Shown here: positions 13,290-27,136 of the stretch, in pieces
How positions within the stretch are numbered: the stretch's first letter is position 1
Layout: the number at the start of each line of letters is the position of its first letter
DNA from: Linepithema humile
Taxonomy: Eukaryota; Arthropoda; Insecta; Hymenoptera; Formicidae
DNA length: 64,000 nucleotides
Assembly: GCF_040581485.1 (NCBI RefSeq)
Contig: NC_090128.1
Span: 9,176,001 to 9,240,000 of the forward strand
Reading direction: 5' to 3'
The notes under the pieces: model-generated
Told to the model about the DNA's origin: nothing
Database searches by the model: none
The model's input: the letters and a program-made list of their open reading frames with translations, nothing else
Translations under genes and position numbers: made by a program

Positions 13290-14800
13290 CGACGCGCTTC
13301 ACAGAGGCGCGAGCCGACGACGATCGATTCCGCGCATCGATCGGCGATACTCTCGCTGAGAGAAGCAGAATGCACACCATTCATTTTCATCCGTGAAGGC
13401 CAGTCGGAGCGTCGGTCGTCCTAACAAGAGAACCGCCGCGGCCTCAGCTTCAGCCTCGTCTCCGTGACGATGTCGCCGTTGCCGCGCTGACACACAACAC
13501 CGATGAACACGCCACAACGACGACGCACTGTACATCGCCTCACACTATTACTCGTTCCCATTCCAATACGTGAATCAATCACGCATAAGAGTGTTACACT
13601 TTTCACGACTGATGAGCGATCCCCTCGCCCGGGCACCACCGAATCAGTTCACCTTCGTCGGTGCCAGAAAATATCCCACCGACACGCCGCGGGGCCTCAC
13701 GGCAGCCTCGCAGCGGCGAGTGTAAACACACACAACACTGGGGGGGTTGCACGTGGCCGCGGGAACGTCGGGTGGTAAAAATAAACGCCGGGGGTGCACG
13801 CAGGACCCAGGGCGTGATATATCGCGCGCGCACCACGGCCGAAATTGGGAGGCAGAAAGAGGAGGAAGAGAGGAGAGAGTAGCCGGGGGAGAGAGTGCGC
13901 GAGGGGGGAAGAGGGAGAAAAAGAGAGAAAAAAAGTCGGAGAAAGAGGGAGGGAGAAAGCACCGCACGCGCTTCCTGGGAAAGAGAGTGCGATCTGTCGG
14001 TCCGGTCTCTCGGTTCGTCTCTGACTGGTGTCGTGTGCGCGGCTCACGAGAGAGCACAGCCCGTGTGCTGCGTGCCGCTGCGGCCTGGGGGCCACGTGAC
14101 ACGGTCCCCTGCAGGAGGTAGGACCGCACACTCCGCGAGTAAGAGTGGCTCCGACCGGCCATGTGTGTTGTGCAGCGCGCGCGGGGTTCGCGATAGTGTG
14201 GGGCACGCGTGTGGGCCGCATACGAGCGTTGGCAAGCGAGAGGAAGAGAGAAAGGATGAAGCGGGCTGGGAGGGCAGGGGGGAAAAGGGTGTGCGAGAAA
14301 GGGGGGGCGAGGAGAGGAAGCGAGCGACGAAGACAATGAGAGGAAAATTAGACGGAGTGAGAGAAAAAGTGCAAAAAGGGGGAAGGGAGAGACGAGAGTG
14401 AATGAGAGAGAGAGAGAGGTCGCGTATGCAGTCGGCCTGCTGTTGCATCCTGCAAACAAGGAGCATAGGCGGGCCGAGGGGGACTGCCGCCGACCGCGGA
14501 GCAGAGTGGTGGAGTCCGTTCGTGAGAGAGGGAGCAAGAGAGTGCCGCAAAAGGGGGTGGGGGCGTCGAGTAGGAGGACTGGGTTTGCGGGCCCCGCTTC
14601 CAGCATCGCGCTGAGAGTGGGACTCACTTCCCTCGGTCCCTCTTTCTCTCTCGTGACGTTGCCCAGCGCGGTGCGGGGAAATGGGGGGGGGGGGGGGGGC
14701 AAGAGGAGAGCACCAGAAGAGCCGAGGTGAGGAGGTAGGGCGGCCTACGACCCCGCCAGGCGCGTGCCCCAAGTCAGCTTGCATGGTCTACCGCGCACGA
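13290..14800 (-). promoter_or_regulatory. GC/CpG-rich block with long polypurine plus strand; possible minus-strand promoter
   Basis: About 1.5 kb of CpG-rich sequence. From about 13840 to 14700 the plus strand is strongly purine-biased, with many GAGAG words (GAGA-factor type) and a run of 17 G at 14683-14699. Read on the minus strand this is a long CT-rich leader, and a donor-like GGGAA followed by GTGAGT lies at 14630. All six frames contain long open stretches because stops are rare in such sequence, so none is called as protein. A promoter with a first noncoding exon is the best guess. Confidence 0.3.
14683..14699 (+). repeat. Run of 17 G
   Basis: Homopolymer G run in the purine-rich block. 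Prone to G-quadruplex formation and to assembly error. Confidence 0.9.
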
Positions 14801-17718
14801 TTGATAACGAGCCGTGGCTTGTTGCACCGCGGTGGTTTACAGTCGCTGATTTTTATTTAGGCTATTTGTACGACAGATAGGCGGATCGATCGTGCAGGTT
14901 GCGCGCCTTTAAATGCGTTTTGAATGCGTAAAGAGTAGTGTTGGCGTTACGAGGCGTTAAAATCAACCATAGAGCTATTATTACGACACGAGTTGTCAGG
15001 TTCGCAATCAGTGGAGACAGTAATTGCGCTATGAATGTGCGTTCTTTGTCATTTCGTACAATATCATTTCTATATTTATAATAGATATCGTATTTACAAT
15101 ATCATATACTTATAATATCATATTTTACAAAACAAATTGACGCCTCGAGATACTTTTTTGAATTTAAAGTTTATATTTTCTTAACAAAAATATGATTGAA
15201 TACAATTTTTTAATATTCAATATCGATCTGTAATATTATAATGACAGATAAGTACTAAACACATTAAATTGTATATGTAAGAAATATAATAAATACATAA
15301 TTTTGTTAAAAGTGAAAGATAATTTCAATTTTTTTCTCGAAATTTTAGGAATAAATACCATCACAGATGCAGCAGCGTTATATTGGAGAACGGCAGCCGG
15401 AAGTCGCGCGACCGCCAATACGCGAAAGTCGAAGGAAATGCACGGCGACGTGTGGGCGTTAACAGCACTAAGAGCAAGAGAGTAACGGTATACAAGATAC
15501 GGACGTACAACTACTAGATAAGATACGTTAGATATTAGTGCAACGAGAGATGTGTCGCAGCGATTAATGTCGCATATGCGACAAGCTGCATTGTAAACCA
15601 CTGTTGACGTCGCCGAGTAATCTGCCCCCGGAATAATTCTTTTATAGTTTCAGTGACGCAACCGGGGACGCGGAACTAATGATCCCGTGGAAGATTTCGT
15701 GGAAGAGACGAGTTTAAGGGAACCGGTCGGACACGCGCCCTTAGTCATTCGTACGCGAGATGACTGCAGCAGCTCGCTGTAGGCTGTGCAGAATACCTTT
15801 AGTATCAGATTCGTGCCTTATTAACAAGTTCTTCAAGATGTGTATTCACATTCCTGGTAATAAAATAAAAAATTCAAGATATTCCTTGCAGAGATGCCTC
15901 GCCAATATTATTTATGCTTTATGCTAAATATTATTGATTATAAATTTATTTAAAACATAGAATTTTGTTCTTTTTTCATAAAATTTAAAATAAATAAGAA
16001 TTTAAATAAAATTTTTTAAAGTAATTTACACATTTTTATTTTTTTTTTATTTCTTTTTTTTTATATTAAGGTAAATGACATGTCGAACCGCCGTTCTAAT
16101 TTAAGATGTTTTCATTAAAAATCTGCCTTCATTGAATTTCCAAGATCGGAAACATTGATGAACCCCGTAATCTTCGTCTTTGCCTTGATTGGCGCAGGAT
16201 AACGGAATTAAAACGCAGCGGTGGAATTTTAAGTCGTTCGCGGCGTTATGGACTTTTCGTCCGCGACAACATAGCGGATAAGAAGACACAGTCGAGACGA
16301 GAGCCAGGTTTTACTGTCAGGAGGATTTTACGAGAGTTGCCGCGTCGGCGAGTGATGACGAAACGAGTCTACTGCACCGTGCGGTGTCGCGTATTTATAG
16401 AAACGTAGTCGAAGATTGTACGCTAATGGTCGTATAAATAGTACCTCTTACTAGAGTTTTTAACCGGAAGCAAAAGCCTCAGGTGCTTTAAAAGCGGTTC
16501 GTAAACGTGGCCCGTAAATACGAGTGTTGTCGAGCATCGCGAGAACTCATCACGGCGAGCACGACGTCGTCCGCAACGTAATTATTCGTCGGCGGAGGTG
16601 AAAAAAAAAAAAACGTATACGAGCAGCAAGGAGTACACGGCACGTGACGCGATTGCTTGATCACAAAACGATCGTGGCCTGAGGAAGTCGAAATTTCCGT
16701 GCCAGCCGGATGGAATCTTAAGCGGTCAGTTGTTTGGAGGAACACGCGAAAAGTTGACTTTTCGAAGGTATTTGAAAGAGAACACTGCTGTGCAGAGTGT
16801 TCTAAAATTACTTTATGCTTTAAGAACAAATTTTTTGATCAATTTCGATAAATTTTTAGTCGATTAATGCAAATATCTATAATTTTCAAAACGACTTGCG
16901 TGTGTGTTACAAATTATTATAATTTGTTAAATAAATTAAAATGTGTGGAACAAATAAAAATAATAGCTTTGAATTCTAATTACTTGTTGATATTTTCTCC
17001 TAATTAAGAATCCCCCCAAAAAAGTATATTTAATCAACCGAATAAATTACATGATATAACGCGTAGAAGAATTTATTACAAGTTAATATAATAACGTTTC
17101 CAATGCAAAAAGCGTTTTACGACTTTTGTTTTGTGAATGGTAGTAGCGAGATCTCGGCGGAAAGTCAATGAAAAAGGCGTATTTATCCGGTTTTCACGTA
17201 TTAGCGATGCAAACGATTTGCCGACAAATGCGACCGCCGCATCGAAAAGGTTAAACGTGTCGCGGTGCGAGTGATGAGGACGGGTATTTAAATGATGAGT
17301 ATGCTTCGCTTCTGCTACTGCAAGCTACTGATGAAAGAATTAAAGATAATTCAGAAAAATATATGTTACGAAGAATGTACGGCTTGATATCAAAACACGA
17401 GTTCTAGATGCGTGATGACGAAAGAAAAAAAGCAATCGTATGGAAATTTTGCCTTTAAAAAAAAGCGTTTAGCTGACAACGATTTAACCGGAAACCATCG
17501 CCCACGTGATCGATTCGTTATGATAAGATAGGGTCGAAGTAAGGCCCTGGATACGCGGATACGTGTTGGTGAGACACACGTCGCGCCCCCTCCCCCCCTC
17601 TTTCCTCCCGTTCGCAATCCCAACTTCGCCCACCAATATGTTTTATAAGACGGAAAGTCGATTTCGGAATTGCTCGGTTGTTCCTGAACAGAGCGCCCAC
17701 GCGAAGAATCGGTCTTAC
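14801..17718. other. Noncoding stretch, nothing identified
   Basis: AT-rich at 15050-15350 with repeated aatatcat words, and at 15840-16080. No supported gene. Confidence 0.5.
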
Positions 17719-17806
17719 CGGGTCTCGACGGTTGCCGAAATAACGTCCCGCATCGCCCACGTCCCGTTGGGTCCCGCAGACAGAGTCACGCGTGACCAAA
17801 GTGATT
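17719..17806 (-). CDS. Candidate short exon, minus strand (weak)
   Basis: A C-rich acceptor (cgtccccccacag) and a donor GACCCG followed by GTAAGA enclose 88 bases. Two of the three frames are open. One gives a peptide containing LSAGPNGTWAMRDVI, the other one containing GTQRDVGDAGRYFG. The first frame cannot follow exon C directly, because the joined codon would be a stop. Reported only because both splice signals are good. Confidence 0.14.
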
Positions 17807-18577
17807 CTGTGGGGGGACGATTTTCCCCTGCCGTCGAAGAGGGATTTTTATATGTGGGACATCCGCGGTGTTTCCGAAATTATTGAGGCGCTTTGCATAT
17901 TCATAGAGACGATCGCGTCGTTTCCTAATTTCAATGGATGTCACATCTCATTTATCCTCCTTTCGCAATAAAACTAGATTTTTATGTTCGCGTCGAATTG
18001 CTGCGAGCGAGAGGCTATATATGGGCCGTCTGCGCGTGTTTTGAAAACATTATGGCGCATAGACTAATTCGATTGTACTCACTTCCTAATTTCGATAAAT
18101 TATATATGTCTTGTTCACAACTCTTACGGGCTCTTAATCGCCACGCATCGACACGAAGCGTTCGACTTTTCTTTTACCACGAATCACCGTGAGTGTTTAA
18201 CGCGCGTCTCGATCGTTCGAATCGGCTGAACTTCGTCTGCAAATTATAAAAACCGCATTATGTCGACGCGCCGCTTCACGCTGCGCTTCGCCGCGCTGGA
18301 TTAAGAAAATAGGACTTAAGGCGAGAAAGAGTTGGGTTGACAAATCGTCCGGATCGGGCGGATCGCATCTATCTATCGACGGATCTCATGGGGCTTGCGG
18401 CAGCGTCGATGCACACCTCGCCGTAACTAATGTCTAATGATGCGCGTTCACTCCGCCTCCTTGTTTCATCGTCCGGTTGTAATCCAGTGTCGGGCTTCGA
18501 TTCTTAAGTGCCACTCGTTGAAATCTCGATGGCATCTCGAGAGACACTCGCCGAAAGACCACGCTCGCGATTTTCAG

Positions 18578-18670
18578 TCGGAATAATATTTTGTTCGCAC
18601 ACTGCGTCGAATCGATGGAATCGGCGATGGCCCACGCGTTCCTCAAAGCCGCTTCTCAATTCATTATCAA
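18578..18670 (+). CDS. Candidate orphan internal exon, 31 codons, plus strand
   Basis: The acceptor gcgattttcag and the donor ATCAA followed by GTGAGT bound 93 bases in one open frame (one base, 30 codons, two bases). The peptide includes FAHCVESMESAMAHAF and then LKAASQFII. It reads like an amphipathic helix, with few charged outliers and GC-ending codons. Another plus-strand frame and the minus strand are also open here, so codon evidence alone cannot settle it. No neighbouring exon with matching phase was identified, so it could belong to a nested plus-strand gene or be chance. Confidence 0.27.
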
Positions 18671-21612
18671 GTGAGTGGAAGTATAGTTATGTTTCTCTAT
18701 CATTTATGTGATTTTACGTAGGAGTGCTCAGACAACAATAATCAATCAGCCGCTTACATTAGCGACGATTGTTAAGCCCGGAAGGCCACGAATCAATTTC
18801 AGTTAATACGGACATTTAGTATCACGATTCGTTAAAATAATGTTTTTTTTGAATAATTATTTTCGATAATACCGTCACTTAGCGTTAGATACTTATCGCA
18901 CAGTTATCGTGATATCAAAAAAATGCTTATCCAAATGGCGATCGTAAATTTTCAAACACCGTTAAGTGCAAAATAAATTCCGCGAGGAAGAGCATAATCG
19001 CCGCCACATTCTGGAAATAAGATACGAGACGCGATATTTAACGATTATGTCTTCGTATCATATCTTAATTTATGAATAATAATTACGATAACAATATGGC
19101 AGCGATAACATTAATTTCTGTAAGCCTGCACGACGCGCAGTGCTGTTTGTAATTAGCTCTATTGCGTAAAACATTTTTTAATTCCTTTACATTGAATTTC
19201 AACGTAGATATTTATGATAATCGAACGATGGTAGCGCGACATTTCATTCATCGCGATAAAACTTTTCTGGATAAATTCTGATAAAGCAATACAACTTTCA
19301 TGCGGATTACTCGAAACATGAATAAACTTTCTTTTTTACGCGCATTTCACATATCGTTTAACAAACGGAGTGGATCGGTTGAGATTACACAACAGAGAGG
19401 AAGGTGAAATAAAGTCTGTTCTCACGCACCAACTGCGTATCCTCGACGGCACTTGACCGATATCCGGAGCCAGATTTCTACGCCGCGATAAGAATCGATG
19501 GCCGTCGCACCGTGTGCGAGCAGTCAAGAGACTTGTAAACAGGGAGGACTGTACGCGCCGGTCGCTTAATTGTGGGTGTAACACGGTGCCACCGCGCGCG
19601 CCGGACAGCCGCGATGATTTCGAGAGTTCTCGTAATGTATGAACGCATAAAAATTTCCCCTAATTAAAACGAGTGACTTAAGCCGGCGGTTACAAGAGAG
19701 GCGATGAAATCGTTAAATGTAGTGCGATGCTAGAAAGTGCGCCATTGCGACGAGAAAATGATTTCATCGCACCCGCAGTGAAAACGTACGCAAGGAGGGG
19801 GCACTTAAAATTCCGCTGTGATAAAAACGTATTTACTGCCAATATATTTCGGCGTTCAATGTACGCGTGAGTGTAAGTTTCGCGGCCGGGCGAGCGGGCG
19901 AGTGCGCGGAGTAACAGTAGTGCAATAAAAGCTCGCTGTGTAACTGATGTCTTCAATAAACCGCATTGGCGATCTTTTTATTGGGCAATTAAACTTTACC
20001 AAGTTGCGCGGGCATCGCGACATTATAGCACTACGTGCGTGTTATCCACTCTGCGAAAAACATTTCAAGGAGTTGTCACGATGTAAAACGCGCGCGGTAA
20101 CGCTCCGCGAGCCAATTACGTCCGCCTACGCGGGACGCTTAGCGAGCCTTTGATAATCGAACTGAGTAATTTTTGCTACAATGCATCCGGCGCGACGGTT
20201 AATAAATCTATTTGCCGAAGTCTCACGTGCCAAAATCTGCTTACGAGCACGAGACGCTTACAGATAATTTATTTTTGTGCAAAATAATTATTTGATTTAT
20301 GGGTAGCACCGGTCCAACTTCATTGACAAAAAGAGAGATGTGTTATAGTAACTTTTATATAATTTAATTCCACTTTTTTTATCACTTTAATAACACCTTA
20401 TGACTTTTCGCAAAAAAATGTCAATTTTCTAAATTTTTTTCTATGGAAATAAAATTTCTCAGTCATAAAAATACTTTTACCGCAACTTCTCTTTACGCTT
20501 CCCGCCGCTCTCTTCTCTGCTCCTATTCCCTCTATCCCATTTCGCGCAATTTTCTCCTTCCATTTCACCGGATCGGATCTTCCGGCCGTTCCGGCGTTTC
20601 CATTTCAGCGACTTGGCGATCTCGGAGAGGGTCATTAGAGCGGCGAATACGAAAATCAATGTGCTGTTGCCGGCACGGTGCGGCGTGCGAGAGCTCCGTT
20701 TGCGCTTCCTTTGCGCCCAGCCGAGCGCGATCTCTTCATCGCATCACTTCTGCGCGGTCGCTCGCCAAGTGGCGAAGGTAGAAGCCGGATGATCGAGGCG
20801 AAACGATAGTATTGCGAGGCCTCGGCTTACCGCTGTTTTTCTTCTTTTTATCACGCGCGGTACAGATTCCGCCGCGCGCGTCGTCCGCCACATAACCGCG
20901 ATAAATTACGAGGGTGGACGGCCGAAAGGGGTAGCAGGAACGGAGAGGCAGAAGAGGAGAAGAGAGAAACGGACGGCGGGCACAGCTCGCTTTGCACACA
21001 ATTTCCACGTGGTCGGGGCCGGCTAGCGGCGGTATCTTTGCGCGAAAATAAAGTGTCGTTGCGTAGCGCGCGTGCATTGCGAGATGCGGCCGGCCGGAAG
21101 AGAGGGCGGCAGAGAGCGCGGTAGTCCTTATTAACATTTCTCCGGGATTCGAGGCGAGATTAAATTGACAGGGAGGATTTGCGAGTCGTTTGTTATCGAC
21201 TGCGCGTCCTTGTTCGCCTTTCCTTTCTCTTTCCTTCTTAACTTCTTACATGCTACTTTTGCGATTCTCTCGTTCTTGTTCTCACTGTGTCGACTGCCAA
21301 TTCTTCTCATGTAGCTCGTTCGATCTCGTCGAGATAACTCTTTTAATTTCTGATATAATAATCTCGAGCATCTTCTGTCATCTTAAGAAAATCGCAAAGA
21401 GAGATCTTTTCTATAATATTTTATACCTATATTTTTCAAGAGGCGAAAATAAAAGTTCAAGACTGCTATAAAGTTTTCAAAGATATATAATAAATGTACA
21501 AAATTCATTTTTTTCCCATTTGTTTTGGTATTATTTTTATGAAAAAAATAAAAACTTTGGAATTTTTATTTTTCTTCTTCGAAAAATGTTTAGCAACGAA
21601 GAAAAAAAGAAA

Positions 21613-21632
21613 GAGAGAGAGAGAGAGAGAGA
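21613..21632 (+). repeat. (GA)10 microsatellite
   Basis: Perfect GA repeat after an A-rich stretch. Confidence 0.9.
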
Positions 21633-22246
21633 AGTTGGAAACACAGAAACAAGATGATGCTGCAAGTTTATACGAGCCTCTATTATGCAGTAGTGTCTTC
21701 AGGGCGCAGCTGTTAGCCCCGTTGTGCGGGTAAGAAATGACCATACACTTGCGGAAGAGGACAGAGAAGCGCCGCTGCATTAATAAGACGGCCAGCGCTC
21801 GCGCGTGCATTCGTCGCGTAGACGGACTTGGAATAGCTCTCGGAATAGATTCCGACTCCGCACAGTAGGCCACATAATCCACGTGCAGGGAGGGGCAGTG
21901 GCAGGCGGCGGGGGGGAAGAGAGAGTGACGGAAGTTTATTTTCTCTTTGTGACTATTCGAAGACGCTACTCGTCCCAACCCAGAATTCGCGAACTCGCCT
22001 GACTCGCAACGAGCCAAATCGCAAAGCGGAGCGTATCGCGTGGGCGCCGAGAGGGAAAATAGCGGCGCTATTGTGGTGGATCCACGGCGCGGAAACGCCC
22101 GGTAAAATCGAGCGCCCTACATGCGATAAATGATCTAACGCGCGTCACGCGCGTTATTAAATGTCTCGCTCGGGAATTCAGCGTGTGCAGGTAACATATT
22201 CGCGCGAGTGCGGCTCAGATGCATCCTGTATATATATATTTGCCGC

Positions 22247-22268
22247 AAAAAAAAAAAAAAAAAAAAAA
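22247..22268 (+). repeat. Poly(A) run, 22 bases
   Basis: Homopolymer next to a short TA repeat. No retroelement body was recognised beside it. Confidence 0.9.
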
Positions 22269-23249
22269 CAGTAGTCCGTCCGTTTGAAGACTTCCGGTTT
22301 ACATTCTGCTTAGCCGATGGCGGTACGCGACCGTGAAGCACAACGTTACACGCCGAAACGCGCACCTTTTTATCCTGCGCGCGCTCTCGCGCTTCGGAAC
22401 TTTTCGCGCGGCTCTTACGCTTCATTAAACTCAAAGAGATCATTCTTTCAGCGTGATTCGTCCGCCCCACGGTTTCACAGGGCCCCGATCGCCGGTAGAA
22501 AAAGGCAGAATCGAAGTTTAAAGGGAATCGCGAAGAAAGGCGACTTGAGCTCTCTTTCTCTTGCGGCACGTCGTCGGTGCCTTTGACGCCTACTAATGAG
22601 AGGGCAGTGATTAAGGGAACTCGCGCGGCGGAGCGCGAGAGCGAAGCGGAATACGAGAATAAGCGGGACGAGATATAAGGCAGCGCCGCGGACAGACAGA
22701 CGGGCGGACAGCTGTGGTACGACGCGGGCTTTTTCGTGAAGTAACGCGATCCCAAAGGGATCACCGCCTTGTCGATCGTTAATTCGACGGCGTATCGAAC
22801 GAACTTATTATCACCGGCGACGCCACGCAAGCGCTTCTCTTTTATTCCTCCCACTTTCTTTCGCGCGATCAAAAGATGAACGGAATATCGATCCCACGCG
22901 TATCCCGAATAATCTTACACTTGAGGACTAAATTTTCACACGTCAATTATATGCAAGTTACGATGAAAGTTAATTGATGTAATGAACTGGATTAAAGGCA
23001 TAAGCATGACATGTCGAATATTGAATTTTAAAGAGCACACAAATAGGTATCTTTTAGAATATATGCAAATTCTGTAAGATACTTTGTTTCTTTTTATTTT
23101 AAATATTTTTACAAGACATCAGCATAATGCATCAAAAATATGTGCATCGGTTGCTAACACACACTTTTCTTTTTTTTTTGCTATCTAAAATAGGCTCAAT
23201 ATAATTTTGTCTAAAAAATTATTATAATTTAGTACATTTTTCTTAAAAG

Positions 23250-23350
23250 TTAATGCTATAACTTTACGTTATGTTAATACTTGAGTTATACACTACTTTA
23301 TGTTAATGTTACAACTTTACTTTGTTCCTCTAATTTTTACTTTGTTATAC
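23250..23350 (+). repeat. Degenerate AT-rich tandem repeat
   Basis: Words such as gttaatgctataacttta, ttatgttaat and actttactttgtt recur in imperfect form. The unit length is irregular. Confidence 0.4.
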
Positions 23351-26300
23351 TTACGTTTCTGTCTACATGCAACCAGTGAATCTTCATTGCAGGAGAAAAT
23401 TCCACCGGTCACGTAATCGATAATACGACGATAATTGAATAAAATTCCACTCGACATTCCGTAAGCTCCTGCGATCGTTACAGATATGTGAAATGTGATA
23501 TCTCATTAAACAACCAATCTTATTAAAAACAACGTCGCGACTGACGAGACGCACATTTACAATATCACCGTGTTTAAGTTTATGGAAGCAGAGACAGGAT
23601 TAATGTGGGGTATGAAATTAAAATGTCGTTAAGCAACGCTTTGATAAATTTAACCAGTTTAATTAAATATAAATTATAAAATGCGATCATTATTATTTAA
23701 CGATATTTACATTTATCAATTTCTTTCTTAAAGAAAAATAAAAGTATATAAATAAGAAAAGCGATTATTTGAACATAATCAAATGTTTTGAAAGAAAAAT
23801 TAGATTTAAACTGGCCAGACAATCTTTTAAATTTCGAGTTACAGAATAGATGGCTGCTCTCGTTTCACAGTGTCCCTTCTGTTTCGTCTACAGAATCACA
23901 CCAATTGTCCCGGTTTCAAGATTATTGATATAGTCCATCTGGTTCCATAAATTGTGACGATCCGAGAGTGGCCGAATTTCGTGATCGAGCAACGATGACT
24001 CACGGTGGGCCATGTTTCACTTAATTAGAAATGTGTTAGTCGTCGCCATGGCCTAATAACGAAACGGCGGTATTCTCGGACCGATCAGAATGATCGCTCG
24101 CGAGGTTCGCTCGTGAGATTTTTCTCTTGTGATGCCTCACTGCCGGTGAGGAAACACGCGCGCGACGTTAACGAACAGGTTATTTACCGTGGCTTGCGAG
24201 CCGCGGCATTAATTCTTCGCTATCGCGATAAGACCGCGCCAGTACATACAGCTGGCGTTGAAGCAATTGGCCGGTTGCCAGTGGCCGCGACTGCCACCGA
24301 TACATTGTCGAACAGATCGAACGCACCTATCTCGCCATTACAAATCGAACGTTACGAGAGAACACACAGCCACCGCGAAGCGGTGCCAAATAACTATTGT
24401 TATGGCAGCGATTCGATGTTTCTATGTATTTTTTTTAAACTTGTAAGGCATCGTGAAACGAAGTTGTTTCCCTCGAAATCTCAATTATGTTCTATCGTTG
24501 GAAAAGTTAAAAACAAAAGTAGATTTGTAAATTTAAGGAACAAAATTAAGCCGATTGACAGATTTGTATACAGATAACCATTAGATGTTCTCAAATTTAA
24601 CGACGTTTTAACGCGCGAACGGAGATTCAGGCGCTAGTAAACAATCTAAATTAATGTCCGTCTTAATGTGCTTTACGTGTCTTATGTTGTTTTCCACGCT
24701 GATGTATTTATAGTCCTGATCACGATAGCGCAACCGCTGCTAGAATCTATTATGAAGTTTTACTGTGGGCGCATTCGCGAGGAGCGGCAGACGCGTCGAA
24801 CGTGTGTTTTAATGGTGGCTACCAAAAGAAAAAACAAAACCGTCAAAATAAAGGAAAAAGAAATTACCGAGAGATGAGCTTACCGCCTACGCCGCGCCAT
24901 TTAATTACGCTTCCGAAAGTTACCTTCTGGGTGCCAGGCGTGATTTATCGCGCGCATATGGCAGGTAATCGCGAAAATTCGCCGAAAACTGCGCACTTTC
25001 ACCATCGGACGCGATTAACTGAGATGCTATCTTTGTTGAGAACTTCCTTATGCGTCGACCATCATTTCGCGCAACACACGATAAACTGGTAATGTCAATT
25101 ACGTTACGGCTACTTGCAGACTGGCGCGATGGCCGCAACATCCTCGACGGGAAATGCCAAAACCGCTTGTCCCGCGATTTCTGGGACACGCATCATCCGG
25201 GATTGATGTCAGTAACATTTTTTATTTTACGAAACGTCTTATAAAGTTATCCTATAAATAACTATACAGTTAGATTATAATTTATTGTAAAATAATAACG
25301 CTACAGATCTGATAACATATCAATATCAATATATGTAAATATTAAAAATAATATCTTTATTTGTAACAAAATTTGAATAATTTCGTAATATTTTTTAATA
25401 TAATTCTTTGGCGCTCATTTCATTAGTAAGCATAATAAATTGCTGCTGTGGCAATAACAAAATTCTAATTTTTCAAAAAAATATGTAGATAGCTTAGTAA
25501 GTTGAACGCGGAAAGTACGAGCGAGGGAGTTGACTGAAAAACAAAATGATCGAAGGACTTTCCGTGGGCTCCGGATAATTCCTCGACTTACTAGATGGGT
25601 CAAGGCCTTTCTCTTTCTTACACGTAACTGCCTACGATCGAAGAAAGAGCACTGCGTAACGCACGAGGCAACCGTGGTTATTTAGTCACGCATCGTCTCA
25701 AGGAAACTGACCTATTAATCTTTCGAAGAAGAGCAAGTGCAACAAATTCACTCCCTGTTCGAATCAAGGTTTTGATAAAGGTAAGTTGGATCATTTTTTA
25801 TTCGATAAATCGCAATATACGTATTTCGATATGTTATATTTTTTGTCGTAAATTGTGTGTGCATGTGTGAAACAAATTAAAAAAGAATATAGAATAGAAT
25901 ATATATCGAAATACTAATAGAATTTAGGTGATAAATGATTAACAGAACTTTAATTGAGATTTAATTGTTGAAATATGTAAATGTTCAGGAGTTCTTTAAG
26001 AGAGTTATAGATCCACTTAAAATCAATAATTCATTTAACTGCGTTTGTTATCTCACCAAGTCCTTGTATACTTAATGCCGAATTATCTCTCGTCGTGTTA
26101 AGTCGACACCGGACAAAATCTCAGTAACCCATGGAGATTTTTCTCGAGTTTACCGACAAAGTCAAGTGCGGCCAAACGAAAAAGAGTCGCGCGGCGGACA
26201 AAGTGTCTACTTGGCTTTCATCTCAAGTTTTCGGTTGTTATCTGAGCGCACCTACGTGTACATGTATCCATCTATCTATCCGTTTATCTGCCGACCGTGG

Positions 26301-26745
26301 AAGAATCGCCAGCATGCGTTTCTACGGTTACGATGCAAACACAATGCTAGCTCTTCGCGATTTTAACATCGTTTCACACAAAGAACGCTGCGCGTTGAAA
26401 TGCGATCGAATAAAAATTCTCAGCAAAGTGTGTCCTGTCATTTCTCGTCTGATAAACAATAACATCAAATTTATTTCGAATTTTGGACAAACTATTATAA
26501 AACTTATCAAGAGTTATTTTTTTTTTTTTATAAATTGTCGATCCTGAAGTTGGCGCAGAGAATCTAACAAAATCGGATAAAGGAATGCGAAGACGGAGAA
26601 TCGTCGACGGTCGAGAATTACGTCGCGTCAAAGGCGTTGCGATGTGAACGCGGCCTTATCAACGGTGCAACGCGCTACCGCACGAGCTCCATGCGCCCAC
26701 GCCTCGCGCGTATGCAGCACACTCCGGAATAAATGCGTGTTTATC

Positions 26746-26771
26746 GCGGCGGTGGCGGTGGCGGTGGCGGC
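26746..26771 (+). repeat. (GGCGGT)n short repeat
   Basis: About four hexamer units. The frame through them gives polyglycine. It lies in a CpG-rich block (about 26640-27350) with no supported gene. Confidence 0.8.
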
Positions 26772-27120
26772 GCAGCTTTTGATGCCGGCAGCAGCTCGTG
26801 CTTGCTCCTTCGTCCCTCGCTCGCGCTCCGGCCTCTTTTCTCTCTCCTTAACGCAGCGCGAGGGCCCTCGCGCAGATGGGCCCGACCGATTTACATAAGG
26901 CCGAGAGAGCCGCGGCGGCCCGCGCGCTCACATCGCGCGGGGCCTTCCTCTTATTAAACGAACACACACGCACACGTGTATCCTTTATTAAGGGCGCAGG
27001 CAGCACACAAGCATCGCGCATCGCGCGGACACAGAAGCGCCGCGCATGCCTTGTTGCGCTAACAATACGACCGCCCACGTATGAGATATCTCGTTTTATT
27101 ATTATCCCCCTGTCCGCTTT

Positions 27121-27136
27121 CTCTCTCTCTCTCTCT
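27121..27136 (+). repeat. (CT)8 microsatellite
   Basis: Short CT run inside a pyrimidine-rich segment, 27110-27240. Confidence 0.85.

Noticed and set aside
13644..14702. 352-codon minus-strand frame, the longest in the window
   Set aside because: It lies in a low-stop, CT-rich block where several other frames on both strands are also long. The translation is Leu/Ser/Pro/Arg low-complexity with no motif.
22135..22872. 245-codon minus-strand frame
   Set aside because: It spans a poly(A) run that gives a phenylalanine stretch, and overlaps a competing plus frame. Composition is random-like and there is no motif.
25745..25775. gttcgaatc resembling a tRNA T-loop
   Set aside because: No acceptor stem, anticodon arm or D-arm around it. 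Other gttcgaatc-like words in the window fail in the same way.
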